Origin: Bacillus sp. (in: firmicutes)
GTDB lineage: Bacteria; Bacillota; Bacilli; Bacillales; Bacillaceae
Direction: 5' to 3'
DNA length: 56,961 nt
NCBI GenBank assembly: GCA_031180405.1
Contig: JAPSLU010000009.1
Span: forward strand, 1-56,961
Numbering within the stretch: position 1 is the first letter of the stretch; the number at the start of each line of letters is the position of its first letter. The notes beneath the pieces are model-generated. The model worked only from the letters and a program-made list of their open reading frames with translations, was not told the origin of the DNA and ran no database searches. Of the stretch, positions 26,200-35,659 are shown one piece after another. The translations under genes were made by a program, and so were the position numbers.

Positions 26200-26231
26200 A
26201 GAGTCTAGAGTAATTTTCTTCTCTAGACTCT
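26200..26231 (-). terminator. Terminator after a 51-aa gene
   Basis: AGAGTCTAGAG (26200-26210) pairs perfectly with CTCTAGACTCT (26221-26231), and the minus strand continues TTTTGTTTT. Confidence 0.7.
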
Positions 26232-26301
26232 ATATTTCACCTTACAGTAAACGCATTCAGTTTTATCTTATTTAACACAACAGACTAAAAACATTAAGCA
26301 T

Positions 26302-26457
26302 TCATGACAGTTCAGAAAACTGTTCTTTAATGAGCTTAAGTGATTCAACTAATCCTGGTAGTTTATCGAAGTTTTCTGCTTCACTTTTTAGTAGGATTTC
26401 ATTAATCCGAGACTGTAGAAACTCCTCAACCAACTCAATCGTTTGTTGATGAATCAT
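26302..26457 (-). CDS. Small helical protein of 51 aa, unknown function
   Basis: ATG 26457 follows AGGGGTGTG. The product begins MIHQQTIELVEEFLQSRINE, continues ILLKSEAENFDKLPGLVESL and ends KLIKEQFSELS: an amphipathic, mostly acidic two- or three-helix protein without membrane segments. A strong terminator lies about 70 bp downstream. The ribosome-binding site plus terminator make it a credible gene although it is short. No family recognised. Confidence 0.6.
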   Translation of the reverse strand: MIHQQTIELVEEFLQSRINEILLKSEAENFDKLPGLVESLKLIKEQFSELS

Positions 26458-26587
26458 AGTTCACACCCCTAGATGAAGTTCCTGTATTATATTCTGAAAC
26501 ATGATACTTGTTGCCAATTATTTTATTTTTTTCAAAATAGCGTCTTTTCGATAAATATATTACTTAATATAGTGGATAATGAAAAAA

Positions 26588-26615
26588 GGAGCTATTTTTC
26601 TCTCAAAATAACTCC
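26588..26615 (-). terminator. Terminator of the copper operon
   Basis: GGAG-TATTTT and AAAATA-CTCC arms with one internal mismatch, then six T residues on the minus strand, just after the stop of the last operon gene at 26629. Confidence 0.65.
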
Positions 26616-26628
26616 TCTGCTCAAATGA

Positions 26629-27486
26629 TTACTTTACTTCAATTACAAAAGGGTAAGCTGTCACTTTACCATCCACTTGGAATTCCGCCCAAATTTTATA
26701 AGTACCTGGCTTTGAAAATTGCGTTTCAAATACAGGTTTTTCTCCTTCAAGTGGATGAACATGTAAGTATTGTTTAGCATCTTCATCCAAAATCACCACA
26801 TGTCCCATTGCACCTAAATATGGCTCTAATTTAGCACCATGAACATCAAATGTTAATGTAACTGCCTGATTAGTAACTAATGGTGTTGTTGTCATTGTTA
26901 CAGTATTTCCATCAATGGTTTGTTCAAAGTTTTCATCCACTTCTAAAGAACCGTGTACATGCTCATTAATAGTAGGGTTACCAACTGTAAAAGCTATCGG
27001 TTGTACTTCATACTCTAAGTTCGTTGGCTTTATATCAACAAATGCTTTGTAAGCTCCTTCTTCCAGCTTATTATCTACTTCGAATTGTCCAGGTCCTGTT
27101 TCTTCAGGGTGTAGGTGAAAAAATTGATCTAAATGATTATCCACGACGATTAAGTGAAGAAGCTTTTCATGATTCACTTCTAAATCCGTGACTGGATTTC
27201 CAGAAAGATCTTCAAGAGTTAAATAAATTTTATTTTTATCTTCTTTCACTGTTATTTGAACTTGATTTTCTTCTTTAACCTCATCACCATGCATATGTTC
27301 GTCTTCCGGATCTGTCTCATGTGAAGTGTGACTTTCTGTGATTTCCTCTGTTTCCTTGGCATCTGTATTATGCTCACTTCCATGTTCACTCGCTGTATGA
27401 TCTTCTAAATAAAGCGCATCAAAGGTATAGTAACCGACAATTACTATTGCTAAGTAGATTATGCTTGAAATTATCCATTTTTTCAT
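26629..27486 (-). CDS. His-rich membrane-anchored protein with two FixH/YtkA-like domains, copper-linked
   Basis: 285 aa. One TM helix (about 5-23) is followed by a His/Glu/Asp-rich linker (about 29-70, with EDHTASEHGSEH and EDEHMHGDE), then two beta-sandwich domains (about 75-170 and 188-285). Each carries a matching metal-like motif: HLIVVDNHLDQFFHLHP and MGHVVILDEDAKQYLHVHP. It is the last gene of the csoR-copZ-copA run, 18 bp after copA, with AAGGAG before the ATG. I infer an extracytoplasmic copper-binding or delivery role; the family itself has no fixed function that I know. It would act outside the membrane, where CopA releases Cu(I). Confidence 0.8.
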   Translation of the reverse strand: MKKWIISSIIYLAIVIVGYYTFDALYLEDHTASEHGSEHNTDAKETEEITESHTSHETDPEDEHMHGDEVKEENQVQITVKEDKNKIYLTLEDLSGNPVTDLEVNHEKLLHLIVVDNHLDQFFHLHPEETGPGQFEVDNKLEEGAYKAFVDIKPTNLEYEVQPIAFTVGNPTINEHVHGSLEVDENFEQTIDGNTVTMTTTPLVTNQAVTLTFDVHGAKLEPYLGAMGHVVILDEDAKQYLHVHPLEGEKPVFETQFSKPGTYKIWAEFQVDGKVTAYPFVIEVK

Positions 27487-27504
27487 GGTTTGATTCTCCT
27501 TTAT

Positions 27505-29922
27505 CTATAGTTTCACTCTTTGTAATCGAAGTGCATTTAAGACAACAGAGACTGAACTGAATGCCATTGCTGCACCAGCTAACCATGGTGCTAATAAACC
27601 GATTGCTGCAATAGGAATTCCAAGTGAGTTGTAAGCGAACGCCCAGAATAGGTTTTGTTTAATATTTCGAATGGTCTTTTTGCTTATAAAGATGGCGTCG
27701 GCAATACTGTTTAGATCTCCTCGAATGAGGGTGATATCAGCAGCTTCCATCGCAACATCTGTACCTGTTCCTATCGCCATTCCAATATCAGCAATGGCTA
27801 ATGCGGGTGCATCATTAATTCCATCACCGACCATTGCAACAATTTTGCCGTTCTGCTGCAGGTTTTTCACTTCTTCTGCTTTTCCTTCAGGGAGAACCTC
27901 TGCTACAACTTGATCTATTCCAGCTTCACTTGCAATTGCTTTTGCCGTGCGCTCATTGTCACCAGTAATCATAATGACTTCTAATCCCATATCTTTTAAA
28001 CGTTTGACAGCTTCTTTTGATGTATCTTTGATTGTATCTGCAACAGCAACCAAGCCAGCATATTGGTTGTCAATTGCAATTAACATCGCTGTTTTTCCGT
28101 TTTCCTCAAGCTTCTCCATTATGTGTAGTGCCTGTGAGACTGTAATCATATGTTTTTGCATTAATTTTCTCGTACCTGCTAAGATTAATTGACCGTTCAC
28201 TTTTGCTTTAATACCGTAGCCTGGAATAGCTTCAAATTCCTCTACGTCTGTAAGCTGAATGTTCCTCTGTAAGATTCCGGTTACAATTGCCTGTGCAAGT
28301 GGATGTTCAGATTGCTTTTCTGCTGAACCAACTACTTGTAAAAATTGGTTTTCATCGAATCCTTTTGCTACAATAACGTCTGTTAATACCGGGGCACCAT
28401 TTGTCACAGTTCCTGTTTTATCTAAAAGAATCGTTGTTAAACGATGAGTACGCTCTAAATGTTCTCCACCTTTAAATAATACACCAAATTCAGCTGCTCT
28501 TCCTGATCCAGCCATAATGGAAGTTGGTGTTGCGAGTCCTAGTGCACATGGACATGCAATAACTAGGATGGCAATCATTTTTTCCAATGCTTCTGCAAAG
28601 TTACCAGGTGCTATCCATATAAACCATACTAGAAACGTGATGAACGCTATCCCAACAACAATCGGAACAAAAATTCCCGAAATATGATCAGCTAATCGTT
28701 GGATCGGTGCCTTTGAACCTTGTGCTTCTTCAACAACTTTAATGATTTGCGCGAGTGCTGTGTCACGACCAACTTTCTTAGCTTTAACTTTTAACACACC
28801 ATTTTTATTTATAGTTGCCCCAATAACTGAGTCTCCAACAGATTTGTCAACTGGAACACTTTCTCCTGTTAGCATTGATTCATCTAGTGCTGAGCGCCCC
28901 TCGATTATTTCACCATCGACTGGGATTTTTTCACCAGGCTTTACAATGAAAATGTCCCCAACAATTACGTCTTCAAGAGGTGTCTCTTGTTCTACCCCAT
29001 TTCGTATTATAGTTGCTGTTTTGGCTTGTAATCCCATTAATTTTTTTATCGCATCAGATGAACGACCTTTAGCTCGAACTTCAAATAATTTGCCTAATAT
29101 GATTAATGTTATAAGGATAGCACTTGTTTCATAATAAAGCTCTACCATCTGCCCGTTTGAACCAATTGACGCAATAGATAAAAATAAACTGTAAAAATAT
29201 GCAGCAGAAGTACCTAATGCAACAAGAACATCCATATTGGCACTTTTATTTCGAAGTGCTTTATAAGCACCTTCATAAAACTGTTTACCTACAATAAATT
29301 GTACAGGTGTAGCTAAAGCCAACTGTACCCATGGATTCATAAACAACTCAGGAAGATAAATAAATGATGTGAAAGTAAAGTGACTCACCATTGCCCAAAG
29401 TAAAGGAAATGAAAGGATCAATGAAAATAGAAACTTACCTTGTTGCGCTTGCAACTCTTTCGCTTTTAGGTCTTCTACTTCTTCTTTTTGATCATCTTTT
29501 AAGCTAGCTTGATATCCTAGTTTCTCGACTCGTTTAATCAAGTCTGAAGGATTGACTTGTGAAGGGGTATATTCAACAGTTGCACTTTCTAAAGTCAGGT
29601 TTACAGAAGCTTTTGTTACACCTTCTAGTTTATTTAACCCTTTTTCAATTCTCGTCGCACAAGCTGCACAAGTCATGCCGATTATATTTAGTTCCGCTTT
29701 TTCACTACTTACATGGTAGCCTAAATCATTAATTTTCTTTTTGACATCATCTATATTTGTCACACTCGGGTTGTATTTAATCGAGGTTCTTTCTAAAGCA
29801 AAATTGACGTTTGCGTCTTCAACGCCTTCAACTTTTTTTAATCCTTTTTCAATTCGAACGGCACATGCTGCACAAGTCATTCCCGTAATTGGAAGTACAG
29901 CTTCTTTTGTTTGTTCTGACAT
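27505..29922 (-). CDS. copA: Copper-exporting P1B-type ATPase CopA
   Basis: 805 aa. Two N-terminal heavy-metal domains have GMTCAAC (14-20 and about 82-88). Eight membrane helices follow, with the intramembrane CPC in [13 protein letters not shown], the TGES actuator loop, the phosphorylation motif DKTGT, the SEHPLAQAI nucleotide-binding motif and [10 protein letters not shown]. All residues for Cu(I) transport are present. I chose ATG 29922 (MSEQTKEA), which has GGGAGG upstream; a longer reading from 30000 lacks a site and runs through the operator. It follows copZ and has its own promoter/operator candidate at 29937-30001. Confidence 0.96.
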   Translation of the reverse strand: MSEQTKEAVLPITGMTCAACAVRIEKGLKKVEGVEDANVNFALERTSIKYNPSVTNIDDVKKKINDLGYHVSSEKAELNIIGMTCAACATRIEKGLNKLEGVTKASVNLTLESATVEYTPSQVNPSDLIKRVEKLGYQASLKDDQKEEVEDLKAKELQAQQGKFLFSLILSFPLLWAMVSHFTFTSFIYLPELFMNPWVQLALATPVQFIVGKQFYEGAYKALRNKSANMDVLVALGTSAAYFYSLFLSIASIGSNGQMVELYYETSAILITLIILGKLFEVRAKGRSSDAIKKLMGLQAKTATIIRNGVEQETPLEDVIVGDIFIVKPGEKIPVDGEIIEGRSALDESMLTGESVPVDKSVGDSVIGATINKNGVLKVKAKKVGRDTALAQIIKVVEEAQGSKAPIQRLADHISGIFVPIVVGIAFITFLVWFIWIAPGNFAEALEKMIAILVIACPCALGLATPTSIMAGSGRAAEFGVLFKGGEHLERTHRLTTILLDKTGTVTNGAPVLTDVIVAKGFDENQFLQVVGSAEKQSEHPLAQAIVTGILQRNIQLTDVEEFEAIPGYGIKAKVNGQLILAGTRKLMQKHMITVSQALHIMEKLEENGKTAMLIAIDNQYAGLVAVADTIKDTSKEAVKRLKDMGLEVIMITGDNERTAKAIASEAGIDQVVAEVLPEGKAEEVKNLQQNGKIVAMVGDGINDAPALAIADIGMAIGTGTDVAMEAADITLIRGDLNSIADAIFISKKTIRNIKQNLFWAFAYNSLGIPIAAIGLLAPWLAGAAMAFSSVSVVLNALRLQRVKL

Positions 29923-29936
29923 TTCGAATGCCTCCC

Positions 29937-29955
29937 TATACCCCGTAGTGGTATA
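29937..29955 (-). promoter_or_regulatory. CsoR-like operator in the copA leader
   Basis: TATACC-CCGTAGT-GGTATA: perfect 6-bp arms around a 7-bp spacer (29937-29955), close to the copA ribosome-binding site. The shape agrees with the pseudo-palindromic TACCC/GGGTA type of CsoR operator, and csoR is two genes upstream. Confidence 0.65.
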
Positions 29956-29966
29956 TTTTTGTTCTA

Positions 29967-30001
29967 AATGAAACGTGCCAATGATTATAGCACGTTTCAT
30001 T
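29967..30001 (-). promoter_or_regulatory. Perfect hairpin with an extended -10 promoter element, copZ-copA gap
   Basis: AATGAAACGTGC (29967-29978) pairs with GCACGTTTCATT (29990-30001): 12 bp, 11-nt loop. Minus-strand TGCTATAAT (TATAAT at 29989-29984) lies in the loop and resembles an extended -10, so the same bases could serve as a copA promoter in DNA and as a processing or attenuation hairpin in copZ readthrough RNA. The T tract after the stem is weak, so simple termination is less likely. Confidence 0.5.
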
Positions 30002-30023
30002 CCTTAAACCTATTAAAGTGATT

Positions 30024-30230
30024 TTACGCTACATCGTATCCTTGTTCATCAATTGTTTCCTTTATCACATCAAGAGAAACGACATTTTCATTAAATTCAA
30101 CATCCACTTTACCTTCAGATAAATGGACCTTAACTTTTGCAACTCCATCCAGCTTTCCTACATTTCCCTCAATCGCATTAACACAGTGCCCGCAAGACAT
30201 TCCACTTACTGATAATGTTACTTTTTCCAT
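30024..30230 (-). CDS. copZ: Copper chaperone CopZ
   Basis: 68 aa single HMA domain with the Cu(I)-binding motif GMSCGHC and the typical end EQGYDVA. It carries cytoplasmic Cu(I) to CopA. The start at 30230 (MEKVTLSVSG) is preceded by AAGGAG at 8 nt; the GTG at 30236 is only 2 nt from that site. It is between csoR and copA, with 20 bp to csoR. Confidence 0.95.
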   Translation of the reverse strand: MEKVTLSVSGMSCGHCVNAIEGNVGKLDGVAKVKVHLSEGKVDVEFNENVVSLDVIKETIDEQGYDVA

Positions 30231-30249
30231 TTTCACTTCTCCTTAACGG

Positions 30250-30582
30250 TTATTTTTTCATTAATCTTTGGATGGTAACAAGAAGTTCATCGACAATTTC
30301 TAAGTCACCATCTTGAATTCTTTCCGTAACGCAACTTTTCAAATGTGCTTCAAGTAAGACCTTTGAAAAGCTATTTAAGGCTGATTGAACAGCAGAGATC
30401 TGTGTAATAACGTCGTCGCAATACGTATCCTTTTCAATTAGACCCTTGATCCCGCGAATTTGACCCTCGACTCTATTTAACCGACTAATTAAGGCTTTTT
30501 TAACCTTATCTGAATGATGACTTTGCCTTTCAGAGTGGTTGGTATTACAATGTTCAATTTCTAATTGCTGTTCTTCAAACAT
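30250..30582 (-). CDS. csoR: Copper-sensing repressor CsoR
   Basis: 110 aa all-helical DUF156 repressor. Its Cu(I) ligands are Cys55, His80 and Cys84 (in DTYCDDV and EAHLKSC); the basic DNA-binding helix is SRLNRVEGQIRGIKGLI. An extra N-terminal His-rich segment (HCNTNHSERQSHHSD) might add metal sites. ATG 30582 has AGGAGG 8 nt upstream; the ATG at 30588 is too near it. First gene of the copper operon. Its promoter carries a CsoR-like site. Confidence 0.95.
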   Translation of the reverse strand: MFEEQQLEIEHCNTNHSERQSHHSDKVKKALISRLNRVEGQIRGIKGLIEKDTYCDDVITQISAVQSALNSFSKVLLEAHLKSCVTERIQDGDLEIVDELLVTIQRLMKK

Positions 30583-30605
30583 CTTCATAACCTCCTCTTA
30601 CATAT

Positions 30606-30635
30606 AATTTACCATACCCCCCCACCCTATGTAAA
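30606..30635 (-). promoter_or_regulatory. csoR operon promoter with CsoR operator between -35 and -10
   Basis: Minus strand: TTTACA (-35, 30635-30630), an 18-bp spacer holding TAGGGTGGGGGGGTATGG, then TAAATT (-10, 30611-30606). The GGGGGTATGG run is the same as in the copZA operator of B. subtilis as I recall it. CsoR would block RNA polymerase here until Cu(I) binds. Confidence 0.65.
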
Positions 30636-30779
30636 GTTCTTTTTGGAAAATATTTGAGATTTAAAATGTAAGTAACGGTTTCACCTTTTACTTGTCAAGT
30701 AACAGATATTATAAACTGTTACAAGCACCCAAACAGATGTCACCTCATATGATGAGTAACCATATTTAGGGGTGATATC

Positions 30780-31250
30780 GTGAAAAGATGGTTAAAGACG
30801 TTAATTTTAACGTACCTTTCCCTATTGTTTTTTGGTAGCTTTTTAGCGGTCGGTGGATTGTGGACAGGTGCACTTGAAAATTCTTTTCCCGTCATTTCAG
30901 AAATTGAGATCTTTTTGTATTATTTTTTTGCTGGATCAATTGGTGGCTCCCTACGTCATCTTTACATGTTCTGCTCTCATTATATGAAGGGTGAGTTAAC
31001 AGATTATAGAGAATGGATTATGTATATTTTTTATCCAATCTTTGCCACAGGAACAGCCGTTATCGCGGTAACTTTGATACAAAGTGGCATCTTCTTAATA
31101 GAATTTATTGATTACAAAGATACTCCATTAGCTCAAATCAGTATTGCCTTTTTTGTCGGGTTTGGTTTTAACAGGTTTTTAAACAAATTAAATGCCGTCT
31201 CGAAAAACTTGTTTCAAAGTAATAAGAAAAACAATGGTAATGATGAATAA
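30780..31250 (+). CDS. Four-helix membrane protein of unknown family
   Basis: 156 aa with about four hydrophobic helices (LTYLSLLFFGSFLAVGGL, EIFLYYFFAGSIGGSL, MYIFYPIFATGTAVIAVTLI and AQISIAFFVGFGFNRF) and a charged C-terminus (NKKNNGNDE). It starts at GTG 30780 behind GGGGTGAT. It is divergent from csoR but shows no metal motif. No family recognised. Confidence 0.65.
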   Translation: MKRWLKTLILTYLSLLFFGSFLAVGGLWTGALENSFPVISEIEIFLYYFFAGSIGGSLRHLYMFCSHYMKGELTDYREWIMYIFYPIFATGTAVIAVTLIQSGIFLIEFIDYKDTPLAQISIAFFVGFGFNRFLNKLNAVSKNLFQSNKKNNGNDE

Positions 31251-31292
31251 AAACGGGAGTGCCATGTTAAGTGTCAGACCGGCATGTTGTGA

Positions 31293-31314
31293 GCTTATTC
31301 ACAGTTCAAGAATT
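31293..31314. repeat. Copy B of a short dispersed repeat
   Basis: gcttattca(c)agttcaagaatt, matching 558-579 at 21 of 22 positions, just upstream of the SRP RNA terminator. It is preceded by gtgtcagaccggcatgtt, which looks similar to short interspersed repeats common in Bacillus genomes. Confidence 0.4.
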
Positions 31315-31338
31315 ATTAAATATCCATGTAATTAAATT

Positions 31339-31386
31339 AAAAAAGGATGACTCTTAGGCTTTTGCCTACCTGAGTCATCCTTTTTA
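31339..31386 (-). terminator. Intrinsic terminator of SRP RNA
   Basis: AAAAAGGATGACTC pairs with GAGTCATCCTTTTT, with an inner TAGGC/GCCTA stem; the minus strand continues in T residues. It starts 18 bp after the 3' end of the RNA. Confidence 0.75.
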
Positions 31387-31403
31387 TATTTCTCATATGT
31401 AAA

Positions 31404-31672
31404 ACCGTGCACCTCTTATTGTTATGGTCACATAAGTGTTACTAATGTAGCCAGCTCAATCAGGGCTACCCTGCGGCACACAGACGAATCTACTTATGGC
31501 TGCTCCCTTCCAGGCCTGACCAGTTTCATAGATGTCTGTTGCGCGGACCCCAATGGTCATCACCGCTTACATAAGGCAAACCTTACATGAACCATACCGC
31601 TAAAGAGGAATTTGACCCTGCTAAGGCGGATTGCAGGTTACAGGGCACCGCCAGCTCCCCATCTAGCACGGT
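31404..31672 (-). ncRNA. scr: Signal recognition particle RNA, large Bacillus type
   Basis: The minus strand contains the universal domain IV, GGTCAGGCCTGGAAGGGAGC followed by AGCC: the TCAGG/AGCAG internal loop and the GGAA tetraloop that bind Ffh. The Alu domain is also present (GCTAGATGGGGAGCTGGCGG, CCCTGTAACC, and the GTGCCGCAGGGTAGCC loop). The ends pair: ACCGTGC (31672-31666) with GCACGGT (31410-31404), giving about 269 nt, right for Bacillus scRNA. It works with Ffh and HBsu in protein targeting. It is not next to dnaX here, which is its usual neighbour. Confidence 0.93.
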
Positions 31673-33394
<1,722 letters not shown>

Positions 33395-33409
33395 TGTATA
33401 AAAGTAAAA

Positions 33410-33451
33410 AACAGCATAGAAGCTTGGTTTTCTCAGAGCTTCTATGCTGTT
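33410..33451. terminator. Bidirectional terminator between xynA and the aldolase-like gene
   Basis: AACAGCATAGAAGCT (33410-33424) pairs perfectly with AGCTTCTATGCTGTT (33437-33451); T-rich on both sides. Confidence 0.8.
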
Positions 33452-33470
33452 TGTATTTATGGAATTACCT

Positions 33471-34430
33471 TTATTTCGACGCCGGAGCAACAGATGCTTC
33501 AGGAGATGTAACCTTGTCATAAAATTCAACAAATTTATCTCGGTCTTCACTATCACGATAAGCCATTGCAACACGTGGGTGTTCGTTTAATGTCCCAGAG
33601 ATCATGTAAGGTATAATATATCCCCACTCCCATTTCTGACGCATTTCTAGCATATGATTTTCTATTACGGCAAGAACTGGTTTTAATTCATAACTTGATT
33701 TTTGAATATGTGTCACTAAAAGCTCTGTATGACAATTTCCAGCTGCGCGGCCCATTCCATAAACAGAAGAATCGAGAAAACTTACTCCGTTTCGCATTGC
33801 TGTTAATGTATTTGCAAACGCAAGCTGCATATTATTATGAGTATGAATACCGAATTTTTTATTAGGTAACATTGATTTAAACTTTTTCACCTGATGCTCA
33901 ATATCAGACGGATCAAGGCTTCCAAAAGAATCAACAATATAAACAACATCAACCGGACTATCCTTGACCATCTCAAATGCTTCAATTATTTGGTTTTCAG
34001 GAACACTTGATAAGGCCATAATATTAAGGGCTGTTTCATATCCTAAATCATGGAACATTTTCACGAGCTCTAAGCCTTTGTCAACTTCACGGATGTAGCA
34101 AGCTACTCGAATCATATCTAAAACACTTTGCTCACGTGGTAAAATATCATCTGGGTCAACACGCCCAATATCAACTAAGGCAGATAGTTTTGTTGATTTC
34201 TTCTCAGGAATAACTTCTTTTAAAAAGTTATCATCTAAGAATCTCCAAGGGTTTGGCTCAGTTGCTTTTAAAAGCTTTGGTGAGTTTTTATAGCCTATTT
34301 CCATATATTCAACACCGGCCTCACTTAGGCCATGATATAAGTCTTGAACAAATTCTACACTAAAATCCCAGTTATTCACCAACCCGCCATCGCGAATCGT
34401 ACAATCAATTATGTTTGTGCGATTTTCCAT
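33471..34430 (-). CDS. DRE-TIM metallolyase family protein (HMGL/4-hydroxy-2-oxovalerate aldolase-like)
   Basis: 319 aa TIM-barrel enzyme. The metal and catalytic motif CTIRDGGLVNNW occurs at the N-terminus and the HxHNN metal motif (GIHTHNNMQLAF) in the barrel; SVYGMGRAAGNC matches the Gly-rich end of the family. These features place it among acyl-CoA or pyruvate aldolases that use divalent metal. It lacks a C-terminal dimerisation or partner (acylating dehydrogenase) gene nearby, so the substrate is unknown. ATG 34430 has GGAGG 8 nt upstream. Monocistronic. Confidence 0.82.
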   Translation of the reverse strand: MENRTNIIDCTIRDGGLVNNWDFSVEFVQDLYHGLSEAGVEYMEIGYKNSPKLLKATEPNPWRFLDDNFLKEVIPEKKSTKLSALVDIGRVDPDDILPREQSVLDMIRVACYIREVDKGLELVKMFHDLGYETALNIMALSSVPENQIIEAFEMVKDSPVDVVYIVDSFGSLDPSDIEHQVKKFKSMLPNKKFGIHTHNNMQLAFANTLTAMRNGVSFLDSSVYGMGRAAGNCHTELLVTHIQKSSYELKPVLAVIENHMLEMRQKWEWGYIIPYMISGTLNEHPRVAMAYRDSEDRDKFVEFYDKVTSPEASVAPASK

Positions 34431-34716
34431 TATCATTTCCTCCAATTTTATGTAAATATATCTATTAAATTTGCCACAATGGTCTGTATGTGTCAACCTA
34501 TTTTGCAAAACAATTAAGAATTATGTGAAAATATTTTGCAATAACTATTCTTCCTATACTTTTATCCTCCCAAAGATCTCATAAGTTAACACATAAAATA
34601 AATAGGGTTACTTAAATATAGAACTATTTTTAAAAAAGACATCTTTACTTTATCTCTATTTACGGAAAAATGTAGTACACAGATCAAAGCTAATGGCTAA
34701 TGTATTGGATAAAAAA

Positions 34717-34743
34717 AGTGGACCTACTTGTGTAGATCCACTT
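34717..34743 (-). terminator. Intrinsic terminator after the aldo/keto reductase gene
   Basis: AAGTGGACCTAC (34717-34728) and GTAGATCCACTT (34732-34743) pair with one mismatch; seven T residues follow on the minus strand. The rest of the 34431-34752 gap holds nothing recognisable. Confidence 0.75.
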
Positions 34744-34752
34744 AAGTTACAT

Positions 34753-35577
34753 TTATCGAACGTTCATCTCATTTGGATGTGGACCTTTACGGCGGTCGCG
34801 GTTTAGTTCGTTAATATGGCTCATTTCATCTGCTGTTAACTCAAAATCAAATACATTGAAGTTTTCTTCAATTCTTGATGGTGTAACAGATTTTGGAATA
34901 ACAATCGTATTGTTTTGTAAGTGCCAGCGTAAGACAACTTGAGCTGGAGTTTTGCTATGGGATTCGGCAATTTTTTTGATCACTTCATCCTGTAACACTT
35001 CCCCACCTTGATCAAGCGGACTCCATGCTTCTACAAAAATATTGTGTTTTGCACAGAATTCTTTTAACTCGTTTTGTGCAAGGTATGGATGGCATTCGAT
35101 TTGGTTAAGAACAGGTACAACTTCACACTCATTTAATAATCGCTCTAGGTGTTCAATTTCAAAATTACACACACCGATCGCTTTTACTTTTCCGTCGTGA
35201 TATAGCTTTTCTAATGCTTTATATGTATCAACATATTGGTCAAACTCTGGTGTTGGCCAGTGAACCAGGTATAAATCCACATAATTAAGCCCTAATCGCT
35301 CAATGCTTTCATCAAAAGCACGCAGTGTGTTTTCATAACCTTGGTCACTATTCCACACCTTTGTTGTAATAAATAGTTCTTCGCGTGGAACAGATGATTC
35401 TTTAATTGCTTTTCCAACACCTACTTCGTTTTGATAAATCATAGCAGTATCGATTGATGTATACCCTACTTCGATCGCTTTTTTAACTGCTGCAGTTGCT
35501 TGATCATCCTCAACTTGCCAAACACCAAAACCTAACTGTGGCATTTTTAGTCCATTGTTTAATGTAACAAAGTTCAT
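34753..35577 (-). CDS. Aldo/keto reductase (AKR5-like, YvgN/YtbE type)
   Basis: 274 aa NADPH-dependent reductase with the full catalytic tetrad: Asp43 and Tyr48 (SIDTAMIYQNE), Lys73 (TTKVW) and His106 (LVHWP). IPKSVTPSRIEEN near the C-terminus is the NADPH-binding signature. Relatives in B. subtilis reduce methylglyoxal and other small aldehydes; this is the probable role. AAAGGAGAG precedes the ATG. It lies 82 bp downstream of an efflux gene on the same strand and may be co-transcribed with it. Confidence 0.9.
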   Translation of the reverse strand: MNFVTLNNGLKMPQLGFGVWQVEDDQATAAVKKAIEVGYTSIDTAMIYQNEVGVGKAIKESSVPREELFITTKVWNSDQGYENTLRAFDESIERLGLNYVDLYLVHWPTPEFDQYVDTYKALEKLYHDGKVKAIGVCNFEIEHLERLLNECEVVPVLNQIECHPYLAQNELKEFCAKHNIFVEAWSPLDQGGEVLQDEVIKKIAESHSKTPAQVVLRWHLQNNTIVIPKSVTPSRIEENFNVFDFELTADEMSHINELNRDRRKGPHPNEMNVR

Positions 35578-35659
35578 ATTTTACTCTCTCCTTTAACTTT
35601 GGTATACAGGCCTCGGTTTAACTATACTAAATTTTTTGCCATCTTCAAAAGAATACGCT

